The notes: generated from the letters alone by a model not told the origin. A DNA stretch of 64,000 nt from Lacinutrix algicola (GCF_001418085.1 NZ_LIQH01000021.1:124001-188000), one strand, 5' to 3'; numbered from the stretch's first letter, positions 23,649-33,191 are shown. Program-made: numbers and translations.

Positions 23649-25073
23649 TTGAAAAAACTAATTTTCATACTACTTACACAATTTGTTTTCGCCCAACAAA
23701 TTCCAATAGATTCAATCTCTTACGAGTATTTTTACGAAAAAGAGCTACAACAAATTGTGCAGTTAAAGCAACAGTTTAAAAGCAAACCATTTAATGCGAA
23801 AAAGCAGTATGAAATAGCCGAAACCTACCAGCGTATTAATTGCGAAGATTCTGCTTACGCAACCTATTACAAAATATATGAGCACGAAAAAGTTGCTAGA
23901 ACCTTTAAAAAAGAAGAGTATAAAGAGCTACTATTCCAATTACATAAAGTAGAAACAAGCAAGCATAATTACGATAAAGAAACACGTCATTTTTTAAACG
24001 AATTAAGATCACTTTCTAAAAATGATAGTAACGATAAGTGGAGAGCCAAAACAGATCAAGAATTAGCAATTGATTATTTTGTAGATTCTTCTAATTACAA
24101 AGTTGGTTACCCAAAATTGTTGGCAGTACAGCATTCTAATTATTACAAAAATAATAAGGAGTTTAAAGCAGCAACATTATCTACGTTAGGTAATTTTAGT
24201 ATTACATTAAAAGATTATGAGACAGCTTCAAGTTTGTTAAATGAGTGTTATCTAATTGCATCACAAAATGAAGATCATCTACATCAATCGTATGCTAAAG
24301 TTAACATGGCAGTAAATCAATTGTATCAACAAAATTATTTAGCTGCTATCAATAATTTAAATGAAGTTGAAACCATTCCGAATAAAAAGTATTTAGTTAA
24401 AATAAATAGAATTGTACACAGGCTTAAAAAGCGAGTTTATGATAGTATTGGAGATGTTGAAAATGAGAGGATTCAAACATTGTATGTTCAAAAATACGAT
24501 AGCTTAGTAGATGACTTTAGAAAAAACAGTAATTTCTATGAGATAGATGTAGCCTTCCAAACCAAAGAAAAAGACAAAAAAATTAAAGAATTAGATTTGC
24601 TTCAAGAGGCTTCAAAAAAGAATAGAATAGTATTTGGTGTTTTGCTATTTCTAGTGTTTCTACTAGCTTTATATTCTTTTGTACGCTGGAAAAAGTCAGA
24701 TAGAAATAAGAAGCTTTTAGATGCAGAAAATAGAAATTTAGGAATAGAAAATGAAAAAACGAAAACAGAATTAGAAACGGTAAAGTCCTTAGTAACTAAC
24801 GATTATATTCTACTAAAAAATAAGTCTAAGGTCTATTTAAGTGAGTTAATTTATGTAAAATCCGATGGTCACTATTTAAATTTGTTCACAACCACCAAAA
24901 AGGAATTTGTGAGAGGTAAAGTTTCAGAAATTGAAAAACAACTACCACCAAACTTTGTAAAATGCCATCGCTCTTATATTGTGAATCAGAATTTTATAAA
25001 ACAATTTTCAAGCACTGAAGTTTTTATGGAAAATGGAGAAGCAATACCATTATCCAGAGGTTTCAAATTCTAG
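23649..25073 (+). CDS. Membrane LytTR-type transcriptional regulator with TPR-like sensor region
   Basis: A 474-residue protein starting at a TTG codon; the signal peptide (KKLIFILLTQFVFAQ) immediately follows, which supports this start. Residues 20-310 are helical and TPR-like in the periplasm. A transmembrane helix (VFGVLLFLVFLLALYSFV) lies near residue 330, followed by a coiled linker. The C-terminus is a LytTR DNA-binding domain: LLKNKSKVYLSELIYVKSDG through KCHRSYIVNQNFIKQF. It is thus a one-component membrane-bound regulator, common in Bacteroidota. It closes the leucine-rich-protein operon and may recognise the direct repeat at 19904-19933. Confidence 0.9.
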   Translation: MKKLIFILLTQFVFAQQIPIDSISYEYFYEKELQQIVQLKQQFKSKPFNAKKQYEIAETYQRINCEDSAYATYYKIYEHEKVARTFKKEEYKELLFQLHKVETSKHNYDKETRHFLNELRSLSKNDSNDKWRAKTDQELAIDYFVDSSNYKVGYPKLLAVQHSNYYKNNKEFKAATLSTLGNFSITLKDYETASSLLNECYLIASQNEDHLHQSYAKVNMAVNQLYQQNYLAAINNLNEVETIPNKKYLVKINRIVHRLKKRVYDSIGDVENERIQTLYVQKYDSLVDDFRKNSNFYEIDVAFQTKEKDKKIKELDLLQEASKKNRIVFGVLLFLVFLLALYSFVRWKKSDRNKKLLDAENRNLGIENEKTKTELETVKSLVTNDYILLKNKSKVYLSELIYVKSDGHYLNLFTTTKKEFVRGKVSEIEKQLPPNFVKCHRSYIVNQNFIKQFSSTEVFMENGEAIPLSRGFKF

Positions 25074-25074
25074 A

Positions 25075-26229
25075 TTACTTTGCAATTACTCTAATGGTAT
25101 TCTTCACTTCTTCAGCAATTTTACGTGCAATATTTAAATCTTCATTTACAATAGTAACATGACCCATTTTACGAAAAGGTCGTGTTTGTTTTTTGCCATA
25201 AATATGTGGTGTTACACCATCCATTTTCATAATCTCTGCAATGTTTTCATAAATAACATCACCAGTATAACCTTCGGCACCCACTAAGTTCACCATAATA
25301 CCACCAACTTTGCTATCAGTTTTGCCTAAAGGTAAATTTAAAATGGCTCGAATATGTTGTTCAAATTGAGATGTGTAACTCGCTTCTATAGTTTGATGGC
25401 CAGAATTATGTGGCCTTGGCGCTACTTCGTTTATTAAAATGTCATCGTCTTTAGTTTGAAACATTTCTACTGCTAAAAGACCAACATGATTAAAAGCTTT
25501 AGATACTTTTAAAGCAATTTCTTGAGCCTTTAAAGCAACTTCTTCCGAAATTCTAGCAGGACAAATAACATACTCTACTTGGTTGGCTTCTGGATGAAAC
25601 TCCATTTCTACAACAGGATATGTTTTTACATCTCCGTCTGGATTTCTAGAGACAATAACGGCAAGTTCATTTTTAAAATCGATAAGCTCTTCTGTAATAC
25701 ATTCTCCTTTTGGTAAATCTTTTAAATCATCCATTACGCGAACAACTTTTACACCAGTGCCATCGTAGCCAAATTGAGCACTTTTCCAAACAAAAGGAAA
25801 CTCTAATCCGCCATTTAAAATAGCATCTTCAATTTCTGAAGCATAAGCAAATCTGGAAAACTCTGAAGTTGGTAAATTGTTGTCTAAATAAAATAATTTC
25901 TGTTTCGCTTTATTCTGAATTATTCTTAAATTCTTAGAACTTGGGTATACTTTTATTCCTTCTTTTTCTAATTTTTCAAGGGCATCAACATTAACGTTTT
26001 CAATCTCGAAAGTTAAAATATCTACTTGTTTCCCAAAATTATAAACAGTGTCAAAATCCATTAAATCACCTTGAGTGAAAGCATTACAGGCCATTTTAGA
26101 AGGCGCTTCATCGCTAGGATCTAAAACATAAGTTTGTATGTCGAATTTTCTAGTGTTGTAAAGCATCATTTTGCCTAATTGTCCACCACCAAGAATACCT
26201 AATTTGAAATTTGAAGAGAAATAGTTCAT
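25075..26229 (-). CDS. purK: 5-(carboxyamino)imidazole ribonucleotide synthase (PurK)
   Basis: About 384 residues, ATP-grasp fold; it carboxylates AIR with bicarbonate and ATP to give N5-CAIR, the PurE substrate. Visible: LGILGGGQLGKMM at the start, FPFVWKSAQFGYDGTGVKVV (ATP-binding Lys), ECITEELIDF, and NEVAPRPHNSGHQTIEA. The start is the ATG at 26229; upstream in-frame residues are not part of the family. It ends one base from the convergent LytTR gene and is separated from purE by about 7 kb of unrelated genes. Confidence 0.96.
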   Translation of the reverse strand: MNYFSSNFKLGILGGGQLGKMMLYNTRKFDIQTYVLDPSDEAPSKMACNAFTQGDLMDFDTVYNFGKQVDILTFEIENVNVDALEKLEKEGIKVYPSSKNLRIIQNKAKQKLFYLDNNLPTSEFSRFAYASEIEDAILNGGLEFPFVWKSAQFGYDGTGVKVVRVMDDLKDLPKGECITEELIDFKNELAVIVSRNPDGDVKTYPVVEMEFHPEANQVEYVICPARISEEVALKAQEIALKVSKAFNHVGLLAVEMFQTKDDDILINEVAPRPHNSGHQTIEASYTSQFEQHIRAILNLPLGKTDSKVGGIMVNLVGAEGYTGDVIYENIAEIMKMDGVTPHIYGKKQTRPFRKMGHVTIVNEDLNIARKIAEEVKNTIRVIAK

Positions 26230-26324
26230 TTTATTGTTGAAATTAGAGAGGCAAAAATACATTTTATAAAGTGAAAATGCCCTAAAATGATGGGTCAAAA
26301 ATCGTATTTCGATTAACAAATACG

Positions 26325-26332
26325 TATCTTTG
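26325..26332 (+). promoter_or_regulatory. -7 box TATCTTTG before hpt-adk
   Basis: TATCTTTG fits the Bacteroidota -7 consensus and lies 22 nt before the ATG at 26355, a normal leader length. Confidence 0.55.
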
Positions 26333-26354
26333 CCACTTTCCTAAAACGAATATA

Positions 26355-27464
26355 ATGATTAAGCTACACGACAAATATTTTAAGCCTTTTATTTCTGCTA
26401 AAGAAATAGATACAGCTGTGTCTAAAATGGCTGCAGATTTAGCTAACGATTTAGGAGATGAAATTCCTGTATTTATTGGCGTTCTTAATGGTTCGTTTAT
26501 GGTGGTTAGTGATTTTGTAAAAAAATATCCTAAACCATGTGAAGTTACTTTTATTAAACTTGCTTCTTATGAAGGTGTTAAATCTTCAGACGATATACAA
26601 CGTTTAATAGGTTTAACTCAAGACTTAACGGGTAGAACAGTAGTTATTCTTGAAGATATTATCGATACAGGAAAAACGCTTCACGAAATTCACAGAATTT
26701 TTAAAAATGAAGGTGTAAAACAACTACTAATAGCAACATTGTTTTATAAACCAGAAGCTTATAAAAAAGATTTTAAATTACATTATGTTGGTATAGAAAT
26801 TCCTAATAAATTTATTGTAGGCTATGGTCTGGATTATGATGGATTAGGAAGAGATTTACCAGAAGTATATCAATTAAAAACAATACAACACATGACTAAT
26901 CTAGTATTATTTGGTCCTCCAGGAGCAGGTAAAGGAACACAGGCTAATTTTTTAAAGGAAAAGTATAACCTTGTACATATCTCGACAGGAGATGTGTTTA
27001 GGTTTAACATGAAAAACGAAACCGCTTTAGGTAATTTAGCAAAATCGTACATAGATAAAGGTGCATTAGTTCCAGATCAAGTAACTATAGATATGCTTGA
27101 AGCAGAAGTTGAAAAAAATGCAGATGCTAAAGGATTTATTTTTGATGGTTTTCCACGAAATGAAACACAAGCAGAAGCACTAGATAAAATGTTAGATGCT
27201 AAGGATTCTAAAGTAAACGCAATGATTGCTTTAGAGGTTGAAGATGAGATTTTAGTAGAGAGATTACTAGAAAGAGGAAAAACTAGCGGTCGTAAGGATG
27301 ATTCAGACGAGAGTATAATTCGTAATAGAATAAAGGTTTATTATAACGAAACAGCAATATTAAAAGATTACTATTCTGCGCAAAATAAGTATTACGGTGT
27401 AGATGGTTTTGGTAGTGTTAGCGATATTACAGAACGTTTGTGTGCTAGTATAGACGCATTATAA
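26355..27464 (+). CDS. Fused hypoxanthine phosphoribosyltransferase-adenylate kinase
   Basis: A 369-residue two-domain enzyme. Residues 1-178 are a hypoxanthine phosphoribosyltransferase: the PRPP loop is VVILEDIIDTGKTLHEI, with LASYEGVKSSDD upstream. Residues 180-369 are a complete short adenylate kinase: GPPGAGKGTQ (P-loop), STGDVFRFNMK, FIFDGFPRNETQAEAL, GKTSGRKDDSDESI; length 190 is typical of adk without a long lid. The join is a QHM at 178-180, where the Adk Met would normally start. It would link salvage of hypoxanthine to adenine nucleotide interconversion. Such fusions occur, as I recall, in several flavobacteria. Confidence 0.95.
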   Translation: MIKLHDKYFKPFISAKEIDTAVSKMAADLANDLGDEIPVFIGVLNGSFMVVSDFVKKYPKPCEVTFIKLASYEGVKSSDDIQRLIGLTQDLTGRTVVILEDIIDTGKTLHEIHRIFKNEGVKQLLIATLFYKPEAYKKDFKLHYVGIEIPNKFIVGYGLDYDGLGRDLPEVYQLKTIQHMTNLVLFGPPGAGKGTQANFLKEKYNLVHISTGDVFRFNMKNETALGNLAKSYIDKGALVPDQVTIDMLEAEVEKNADAKGFIFDGFPRNETQAEALDKMLDAKDSKVNAMIALEVEDEILVERLLERGKTSGRKDDSDESIIRNRIKVYYNETAILKDYYSAQNKYYGVDGFGSVSDITERLCASIDAL

Positions 27465-27467
27465 AAA

Positions 27468-27695
27468 TTGAATTTAGTAGTATTACATAGTCCCATCGGT
27501 ACATTTCAGGTTATAATACTGTTTGTAGCGTTATTGTCTTTTGTTTTATTTTTCTTAGCGTTTATAAGTGTTATTTTAAATAAATTCAAGGGTAATGATA
27601 AGTTAATGTGGGTGTTAGTAATATTACTTGTGCCTTTTTTTGGACCAATTGTATATTTTGCTATTGGAAGAAAAGGGAGAATAAAAAGAGCATAA
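27468..27695 (+). CDS. Small PLDc_N-type membrane protein
   Basis: A 75-residue protein with two hydrophobic helices. WVLVILLVPFFGPIVYFAIGR is the signature of the PLD-nuclease N-terminal family (two helices without catalytic domain). The apparent start is TTG at 27468, 3 bp after the hpt-adk stop, so the exact start is uncertain. It sits between hpt-adk and obgE, probably in the same operon. Function unknown. Confidence 0.7.
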   Translation: MNLVVLHSPIGTFQVIILFVALLSFVLFFLAFISVILNKFKGNDKLMWVLVILLVPFFGPIVYFAIGRKGRIKRA

Positions 27696-27730
27696 TTGCT
27701 TATTAACAAATAGAGTAAAGGATAATAATT

Positions 27731-28729
27731 ATGACAGAAGGAAATTTTGTTGATTACGTAAAAATGCACGTAACCTCAGGTAAAGGAGGTTCGGGTTCTA
27801 CGCATTTACACCGCGAGAAGTATCTTGCAAAAGGTGGACCAGATGGTGGAGATGGTGGACGTGGAGGCCATATAATATTAAGAGGGAATCCTAATCTTTG
27901 GACTTTAATACATTTAAAGTTTAAAAGACATGTTCGTGCTGGACATGGAGGAAACGGTAGTAGTGGAAGAAGTTCTGGTGCAGATGGAGAAGATATGTAT
28001 GTAGATGTGCCTTTAGGTACAGTTGTTAAAGATACAGAAACTGACGAAACACTTTTTGAAATCACCGAAGAAGGTGAGGAGAGAATTGTGGCTACTGGAG
28101 GAAAAGGTGGTCGTGGTAACTGGCATTTTAAAACGTCTACAAATCAAACACCACGTTATGCACAGCCAGGAATTCCTATGGAAGAAAGGGATATTACTTT
28201 AGAGCTTAAATTATTAGCAGATGTTGGTTTAGTTGGTTTTCCAAACGCAGGAAAGTCTACGCTATTATCTGTAGTTACTTCAGCAAAACCAAAAATTGCA
28301 GATTACGAGTTTACAACACTAAAACCTAATTTAGGTATTGTAAAGCATCGTGAGTTTCAGAGTTTTGTAATGGCAGATATTCCTGGTATTATAGAAGGTG
28401 CAGCCGAAGGTAAAGGTTTAGGTTATTACTTTTTACGCCATATAGAACGTAACTCTATTCTATTGTTTTTAATTCCAGCAGATGCGCCAGATGTTAAAAA
28501 ACAATACGATATTTTATTAGATGAACTACGTCGTTACAATCCAGAAATGTTAGATAAAGATAGATTTATTGCCATTTCTAAATGCGATATGTTAGACGAT
28601 GAGCTTCAGGCAGAACTTAAGGAAGAACTTGATAACGAGTTGCCAATACCTTATGTGTTTATCTCATCTGTAGCGCAACAAGGCTTACTTGAACTTAAAG
28701 ATTTACTTTGGGGAGCATTAAATCCTTAA
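27731..28729 (+). CDS. obgE: Ribosome-assembly GTPase Obg
   Basis: A 332-residue GTPase acting in 50S subunit maturation. The N-terminal Obg fold is visible as Gly-rich segments ([51 protein letters not shown]). The G domain has GFPNAGKST (G1), DIPGIIEG (G3) and SKCD (G4). There is no long C-terminal OCT domain, matching the short form common in Bacteroidota. The gene is 35 bp after the small PLDc_N gene. Confidence 0.96.
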   Translation: MTEGNFVDYVKMHVTSGKGGSGSTHLHREKYLAKGGPDGGDGGRGGHIILRGNPNLWTLIHLKFKRHVRAGHGGNGSSGRSSGADGEDMYVDVPLGTVVKDTETDETLFEITEEGEERIVATGGKGGRGNWHFKTSTNQTPRYAQPGIPMEERDITLELKLLADVGLVGFPNAGKSTLLSVVTSAKPKIADYEFTTLKPNLGIVKHREFQSFVMADIPGIIEGAAEGKGLGYYFLRHIERNSILLFLIPADAPDVKKQYDILLDELRRYNPEMLDKDRFIAISKCDMLDDELQAELKEELDNELPIPYVFISSVAQQGLLELKDLLWGALNP

Positions 28730-28779
28730 AATTTTTTAAACTATATAAAAAAAATTTAATTAAAAATGCCTAAATTCAA

Positions 28780-29250
28780 TTAATAGTAGCTTTTTTTATG
28801 ATATTTTTTCAGTCTTAATAAAACGGCATGTATAGTGTCAAAATCATCAGTGCCTACAAAAAATGTTTTCGAATTAGATTTTATTTTAATAGCACTGCCG
28901 GTGCTTACATTATATAATAAGCCATGTGGTGTTAATCTAATACCAATGCCATAAAGAGCAGGTGTATTAATGTTTTCTATAGAATCGTAATTAATATCTT
29001 TAATTTTTAGCGAATGTTTAAGTAGTCCTATTCCAAATTTAGCTTCTATTTTTTTGCTATCAATTGTAATGGTTAATTTATAAAATGTTAAACCAATTAA
29101 AAGGAAGAGTAGCATAAGAATTACTAAAACAGATAAAGGTATTGGGTTACTTCCGGTTTGTAGAATAAAAAGAGTGGCTATAGAAATAGCAACTATACTT
29201 ATAATTCCTGTTATTAATTTTCCGTATTGTGTTTTTTTATAGAGTGTCAT
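28780..29250 (-). CDS. Membrane protein with PH-like domain, unknown function
   Basis: A 156-residue protein with two helices (about residues 10-30 and 38-58) and a C-terminal beta-rich part (LTITIDSKKIEAKFGIGLLK, FVGTDDFDTIHAVLLRL) that resembles bacterial PH domains. Similar small proteins are usually left hypothetical. It is a single gene on the minus strand, convergent with obgE, with a divergent DUF4136 lipoprotein gene upstream. Confidence 0.6.
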   Translation of the reverse strand: MTLYKKTQYGKLITGIISIVAISIATLFILQTGSNPIPLSVLVILMLLFLLIGLTFYKLTITIDSKKIEAKFGIGLLKHSLKIKDINYDSIENINTPALYGIGIRLTPHGLLYNVSTGSAIKIKSNSKTFFVGTDDFDTIHAVLLRLKKYHKKSYY

Positions 29251-29380
29251 GCTGTGTGTAATTTAGTAATTATACATCAAATATAAAAAGCAAATGGTAT
29301 TAAAAAGTTAAAGTTATAACGAACGGTCTACAGGCATAGTAAATGGTATTATTTTTGTTATTTTTATAAAAAAAGCAATT

Positions 29381-29890
29381 ATGAAATTTTTAAAATATTT
29401 ACTATTAGTTCTTTGTGTTACTTCTTGTGCTCCAATTTACGTAAACTACGATTACGAGAAAGCGACTAATTTTTCAGAATACAAAACCTATAATTTCTTT
29501 AGTAATATAGAATCTGGTTTAAATGGGTTAGATGAAAAACGCTTAATTTCAGCATTAGAAACAAAGCTAAATGCAATGGGTTTAGAGAAAACTGAAAATG
29601 CAAGTTTTTTTATAGATATAAAGAGTGAGGAGTTTGAGTCTAATTCTAACAGTGCTGTTGGTTTAGGCGTTGGTGGAGGTTATAGTGGCATTTCTGTTGG
29701 TATTCCTTTTGGTCAAACTAATATTAATAAACAAATTACTGTTGAGTTTGTAGACGAATCTAAAACAGGATTGTTTTGGCAAGCCACTAGTGAGTCTGGT
29801 TTTAAACAAAATCAAAAACCAGAAAAACGAGAAGCACGTTTTAAAGCTATTGTAGAAAAAATGTTAGCAGGTTATCCTCCTGAAAAATAA
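29381..29890 (+). CDS. DUF4136 lipoprotein
   Basis: A 169-residue lipoprotein; the lipobox ends at Cys16 (VLCVTSC). The body is the DUF4136 pattern: VNYDYEKATNFSEYKTYNFF near the start, then Gly-rich GLGVGGGYSGISVGIPFG and ITVEFVDESKTGLFWQATS, and a C-terminal AIVEKMLAGYPP. The family is envelope-located with unknown function. A -7-like TATTTTTG stands about 23 nt before the start, so it is likely transcribed alone. Confidence 0.85.
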   Translation: MKFLKYLLLVLCVTSCAPIYVNYDYEKATNFSEYKTYNFFSNIESGLNGLDEKRLISALETKLNAMGLEKTENASFFIDIKSEEFESNSNSAVGLGVGGGYSGISVGIPFGQTNINKQITVEFVDESKTGLFWQATSESGFKQNQKPEKREARFKAIVEKMLAGYPPEK

Positions 29891-29977
29891 TAAGTAGTTA
29901 ACTTACTGTTAATTGCTATTGTTTTTAGGTATTGGTTTTTATTTTTAAATCTTGTTAAAAGCAAAAACCAACCAAAT

Positions 29978-31261
29978 ATGCAAAACCCAACTACGATTGT
30001 TAAATGGTCTGTATTAGAGAAAATAGGCTTTAGATTCAGTTTTATTTATTGCTCTCTTTTTATCATTTTACAAAATAACGGAGCTTATCCATTTTGGGAA
30101 TTCATTATGGTTAAGCCAACGGAGTGGATGCAACAGTTCATTCCTTGGTTTGCAAAAACATTTTTAAATCTCCAAAAACCAATTACGGTATTTACTAATG
30201 GAAGTGGAGATACTACTTACGATTATGTTTGTGTTTTAGTATTTTTTATTCTTGCTTTAATAGCTACGGTTGTTTGGTCAATTGCAGACAGAAATAAACC
30301 AAACTATAAGACATTGTATTACTGGATAACAGTAGCAATACGATTTTATATTGCATTTATGCTTATTAATTATGGGCTTGCAAAAGTTATAAAGTTACAA
30401 TTTCCTTCTCCATATTTCTATCGGTTATTAGAATCTTATGGAGATTCTTCTCCAATGGGATTAGCATGGACCTTTCTTGGTTTTTCTAAAGGCTACAATC
30501 TTTTTATGGGAATTGCAGAGTTGCTAGCAATATTGCTATTGTTTAGACGCACAATGACAGTAGGAGTTATTATTACGCTTATGACGGCTTCTAATGTTAT
30601 GGCTGTAAATTACTTCTTCGATGTGCCTGTTAAAATTATGTCAACACATTTAGTGCTTTTTACTTTGTTGCTTTTATCTCATGATATTAAAAAGCTATTT
30701 CAATTCTTTTTTACAGATAATGCTGTTCGATTAACAACTGTTAATCAACCAGTTTAAAGTAATAATTGGTTTAAGCCTTTAGCGTTAATCTTTAAATTGC
30801 TTACTATTGGTTTTGTCTTAATTTATGGAGTTGTTGGAGGTGTAAAATCACTGTATAGCAATGGCGACATGGCTGCAAAGCCTAAAAATTATGGTTTGTA
30901 TGAAATTACTTATTTTGAAAAAAATAATAAGGCAATTACTGCAGATGAAAATAATACAAATCGTTGGAAGTATATAATTATTGAATGGGAAGGTTTAATA
31001 CAGATTCAAACTATGGATCATTCTAAATTATATTATAAAACAGAAATAGATTCTTTAACCAATAGTCTAAAATTAGAAAGTTACAATGATGCATCAGATA
31101 CTTTTAATTTAAAACTAATAAATACAGGCCCAACCTTTAGAGTTGATGCTGTTTTTAAAGGCGATACAATCAAAGCTTTTGGTAACACTAAGCAAAAAGA
31201 AGATTTCTTATTAATGAATAGAGGTTTTAATTGGGTAAACGAGTATCCTTTTAATCGATAG
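29978..31261 (+). pseudogene. DoxX family membrane protein split by an in-frame TAA
   Basis: Two frames lie in register: 29978-30757 (259 residues, about six membrane helices, with FYIAFMLINYGLAKVIKLQF as the DoxX motif) and 30797-31261, which could start only at a TTG. The only interruption is TAA at 30755-30757; the following codons (SNNWFKPLALIFKLLTIGF...) continue without another stop into a transmembrane segment and a soluble tail ending RGFNWVNEYPFNR. From memory, full-length DoxX proteins in this group are about 420-430 residues with this tail; the joined frame is 427. A substitution probably created the stop. Each half could still be made, so function may be partly kept. Confidence 0.7.
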
Positions 31262-31345
31262 CATAAGTTTAAAAAAAAAGAAACCGTAACAATATATTGC
31301 AGATATAGACGTATAGTTTAAATAGCAACATAAATTAACCAACCA

Positions 31346-32476
31346 ATGAAAAAAGTAACAATGCTTTTTGCAACATTACTGTTTAGTATTATGGTAACTG
31401 CGCAATCGTCAGTAACAGTATCAAGAGAATGGACTTCTTTTAGTCAGTTCTTAGATATTCAATCAAAAACAAAAAAGAAATTCAAAGTTACAGCTTCTGT
31501 AAAAGTAGTAACAGAAGACGAACAAGCTTGGGCAGGCGTTTGGGCAAGAGTAGATAATAGCGAAGGCGGGATGGGTTTTTTCGATAATATGGGAGATCGC
31601 CCAATTACATCAAATAAATGGCAGTCGTATACAGTTGAAGGAACAATAGATAACAGCTCAAAAAGATTAAATTTTGGAGGATTATGTTTAATGAATGGAA
31701 AATTTTATTTCGATGATTATAAACTATTTATAGAAAATGATAAAGGTGTTTTAGAAGAAGTGCCAGTCGATAATGCAAGTTTTGAAACTGTTGTAGACAA
31801 TAATGTCATTCCAAAATGGAGTCAGGGAGTTTCAAAAGGAAAAATAGTTAAAGTCGAAGAGTATAACGTTACTTCAACTATAGACACAGCCGAAGGTAAT
31901 TCCGCTTTACTAATAGAAGGAAGTGGTATTGTGCCAGAAATAGTCTCTATAGGAGACATCGAAGGTGCTTCTCCTCAAATTGGAAATATGATTTCTATGT
32001 TAGAAGATTTAAAAAACCGTGTTGAAAGTAGGGTGAAAAATATGTCTATTTATGAACTAGATCATTTACACGACGAGAATGCGAATAGAATTGGTGCATT
32101 AATTATGCATTTGGCTGCTGCCGAAGCGTATTACCAAGTTGCAACTTTCGAAGGAAGAAATTTTAATGATGAAGAAAATGAAAAATGGGGAGCAGCAATG
32201 TCTTTAGATCAAGCTGGTAGAGACCAATTTAAAGGTCACGATGCAAAATATTATTTAGATATTTATAATGAAGTTAGAGCAAAAACCATTGAAGAATTAA
32301 AAAAGCGAGATGATAAATGGTTTGAAGAACAACAGCCAAGTTTTGGTTGGACAAACGAGTACTGCTGGTTTCATGTTATGGAACATCAATCTAGTCACTT
32401 AGGTCAGATATTGTTTTTAGCAAAACGAATTCCGCCAGAAGCTAAGCTTGAGCTTCCAGAAAATATAAAAAATTAA
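31346..32476 (+). CDS. Secreted two-domain protein: sugar-binding-like fold plus DinB domain
   Basis: A 376-residue protein with a signal peptide (MLFATLLFSIMVTAQ). Residues about 25-170 form a beta-sandwich resembling carbohydrate-binding modules (WAGVWARVDNSEGGMGF, YFDDYKLFIE). Residues about 215-375 are a DinB/DUF664-like four-helix bundle: LDHLHDENANRIGALIMHLA, then WFHVMEHQSSHLGQILFLAK, with His at the usual metal positions. DinB domains in secreted proteins are unusual. No enzymatic role is established. A strong bidirectional terminator follows. Confidence 0.78.
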   Translation: MKKVTMLFATLLFSIMVTAQSSVTVSREWTSFSQFLDIQSKTKKKFKVTASVKVVTEDEQAWAGVWARVDNSEGGMGFFDNMGDRPITSNKWQSYTVEGTIDNSSKRLNFGGLCLMNGKFYFDDYKLFIENDKGVLEEVPVDNASFETVVDNNVIPKWSQGVSKGKIVKVEEYNVTSTIDTAEGNSALLIEGSGIVPEIVSIGDIEGASPQIGNMISMLEDLKNRVESRVKNMSIYELDHLHDENANRIGALIMHLAAAEAYYQVATFEGRNFNDEENEKWGAAMSLDQAGRDQFKGHDAKYYLDIYNEVRAKTIEELKKRDDKWFEEQQPSFGWTNEYCWFHVMEHQSSHLGQILFLAKRIPPEAKLELPENIKN

Positions 32477-32477
32477 T

Positions 32478-32507
32478 AAAAAAGGCTTCCAATAAAGAAG
32501 CCTTTTT
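32478..32507. terminator. Bidirectional terminator between convergent genes
   Basis: AAAAAAGGCTTC, loop CAATAAA, GAAGCCTTTTT. It serves the DinB gene and the convergent methyltransferase gene, which ends at 32520. Confidence 0.85.
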
Positions 32508-32519
32508 ATTGGAAGTTAT

Positions 32520-33119
32520 TTACTGCTTTACAAAAATCCCAAAAAACTCCTTTCTATTAGAAATAGAATTATAACATGTTTCAAAGGTTTTTATCTTAAA
32601 ATAAGGTTCTAAGTAAGATAAGTATAGTGCTTTGTCTCCTCCAAAAGGACGCTTTACAAAATCGTCTGTAAGCGGAATGTCAAACCATAAACCAGCAAGT
32701 TTTCCATTTGTGTTTAATAATTTAGACATCTGTTTAGCGTAGGCTTTTCGGGTTCCTTCTATAGGAGGGAAGGAACAGAAAAAGGTTTGCTCGATAATTA
32801 GATCGTAAGTTTTATTATGAGTAAAAAAATCAGCTTGTATTAATTGAGTTTCAGGAAAATCTGGATTTCTTTTTTTAAAAGCAACGAGAGGAATTTCAGA
32901 AATATCTAAAATAAATACATTTTTAAAGCCATTGTTAAAAAGATATTCAGCTTCATAAGCATTGCCAGCTCCCGGAATTAAAATTTTTAATTCTTTATTT
33001 TCTAATTGATCGAAATAAACTTTCAATGGTGTAGAAGGATAGCCAATATCCCAACCGGTTTTATCTTCTTTATAACGTTGCGTCCAGTAGTTTTTTGTTT
33101 CCAGGTCTTCGTTTTTCAT
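32520..33119 (-). CDS. TPMT-family SAM-dependent methyltransferase
   Basis: About 199 residues from the ATG at 33119 (a TTG two codons earlier is less likely). The thiopurine methyltransferase-like pattern is clear: NYWTQRYKEDKTGWDIGYP at the start, LIPGAGNAYEAEYLFNNGF as motif I, and IIEQTFFCSFPP then LNTNGKLAGLWFDIPL. These proteins methylate small thiol or halide-like substrates, though bacterial substrates are often unknown. The gene is divergent from the RNA methyltransferase gene at 33192. Confidence 0.9.
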   Translation of the reverse strand: MKNEDLETKNYWTQRYKEDKTGWDIGYPSTPLKVYFDQLENKELKILIPGAGNAYEAEYLFNNGFKNVFILDISEIPLVAFKKRNPDFPETQLIQADFFTHNKTYDLIIEQTFFCSFPPIEGTRKAYAKQMSKLLNTNGKLAGLWFDIPLTDDFVKRPFGGDKALYLSYLEPYFKIKTFETCYNSISNRKEFFGIFVKQ

Positions 33120-33179
33120 CTTCAATTTTTATTAAAATTAAATAATAAAGTCTTTTAAGACTAATTTATTTAACTTTTA

Positions 33180-33187
33180 TATTTTTG
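33180..33187 (+). promoter_or_regulatory. -7 box TATTTTTG before the RNA methyltransferase
   Basis: TATTTTTG ends 4 nt before the ATG at 33192, so the transcript probably starts at or next to the start codon. Confidence 0.6.
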
Positions 33188-33191
33188 CAAT

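Noticed and set aside
26892-27464. Separate adk gene starting at the internal ATG
   Set aside because: The upstream hpt frame runs into it with no stop; the fused reading is the simplest, though internal initiation is not excluded.
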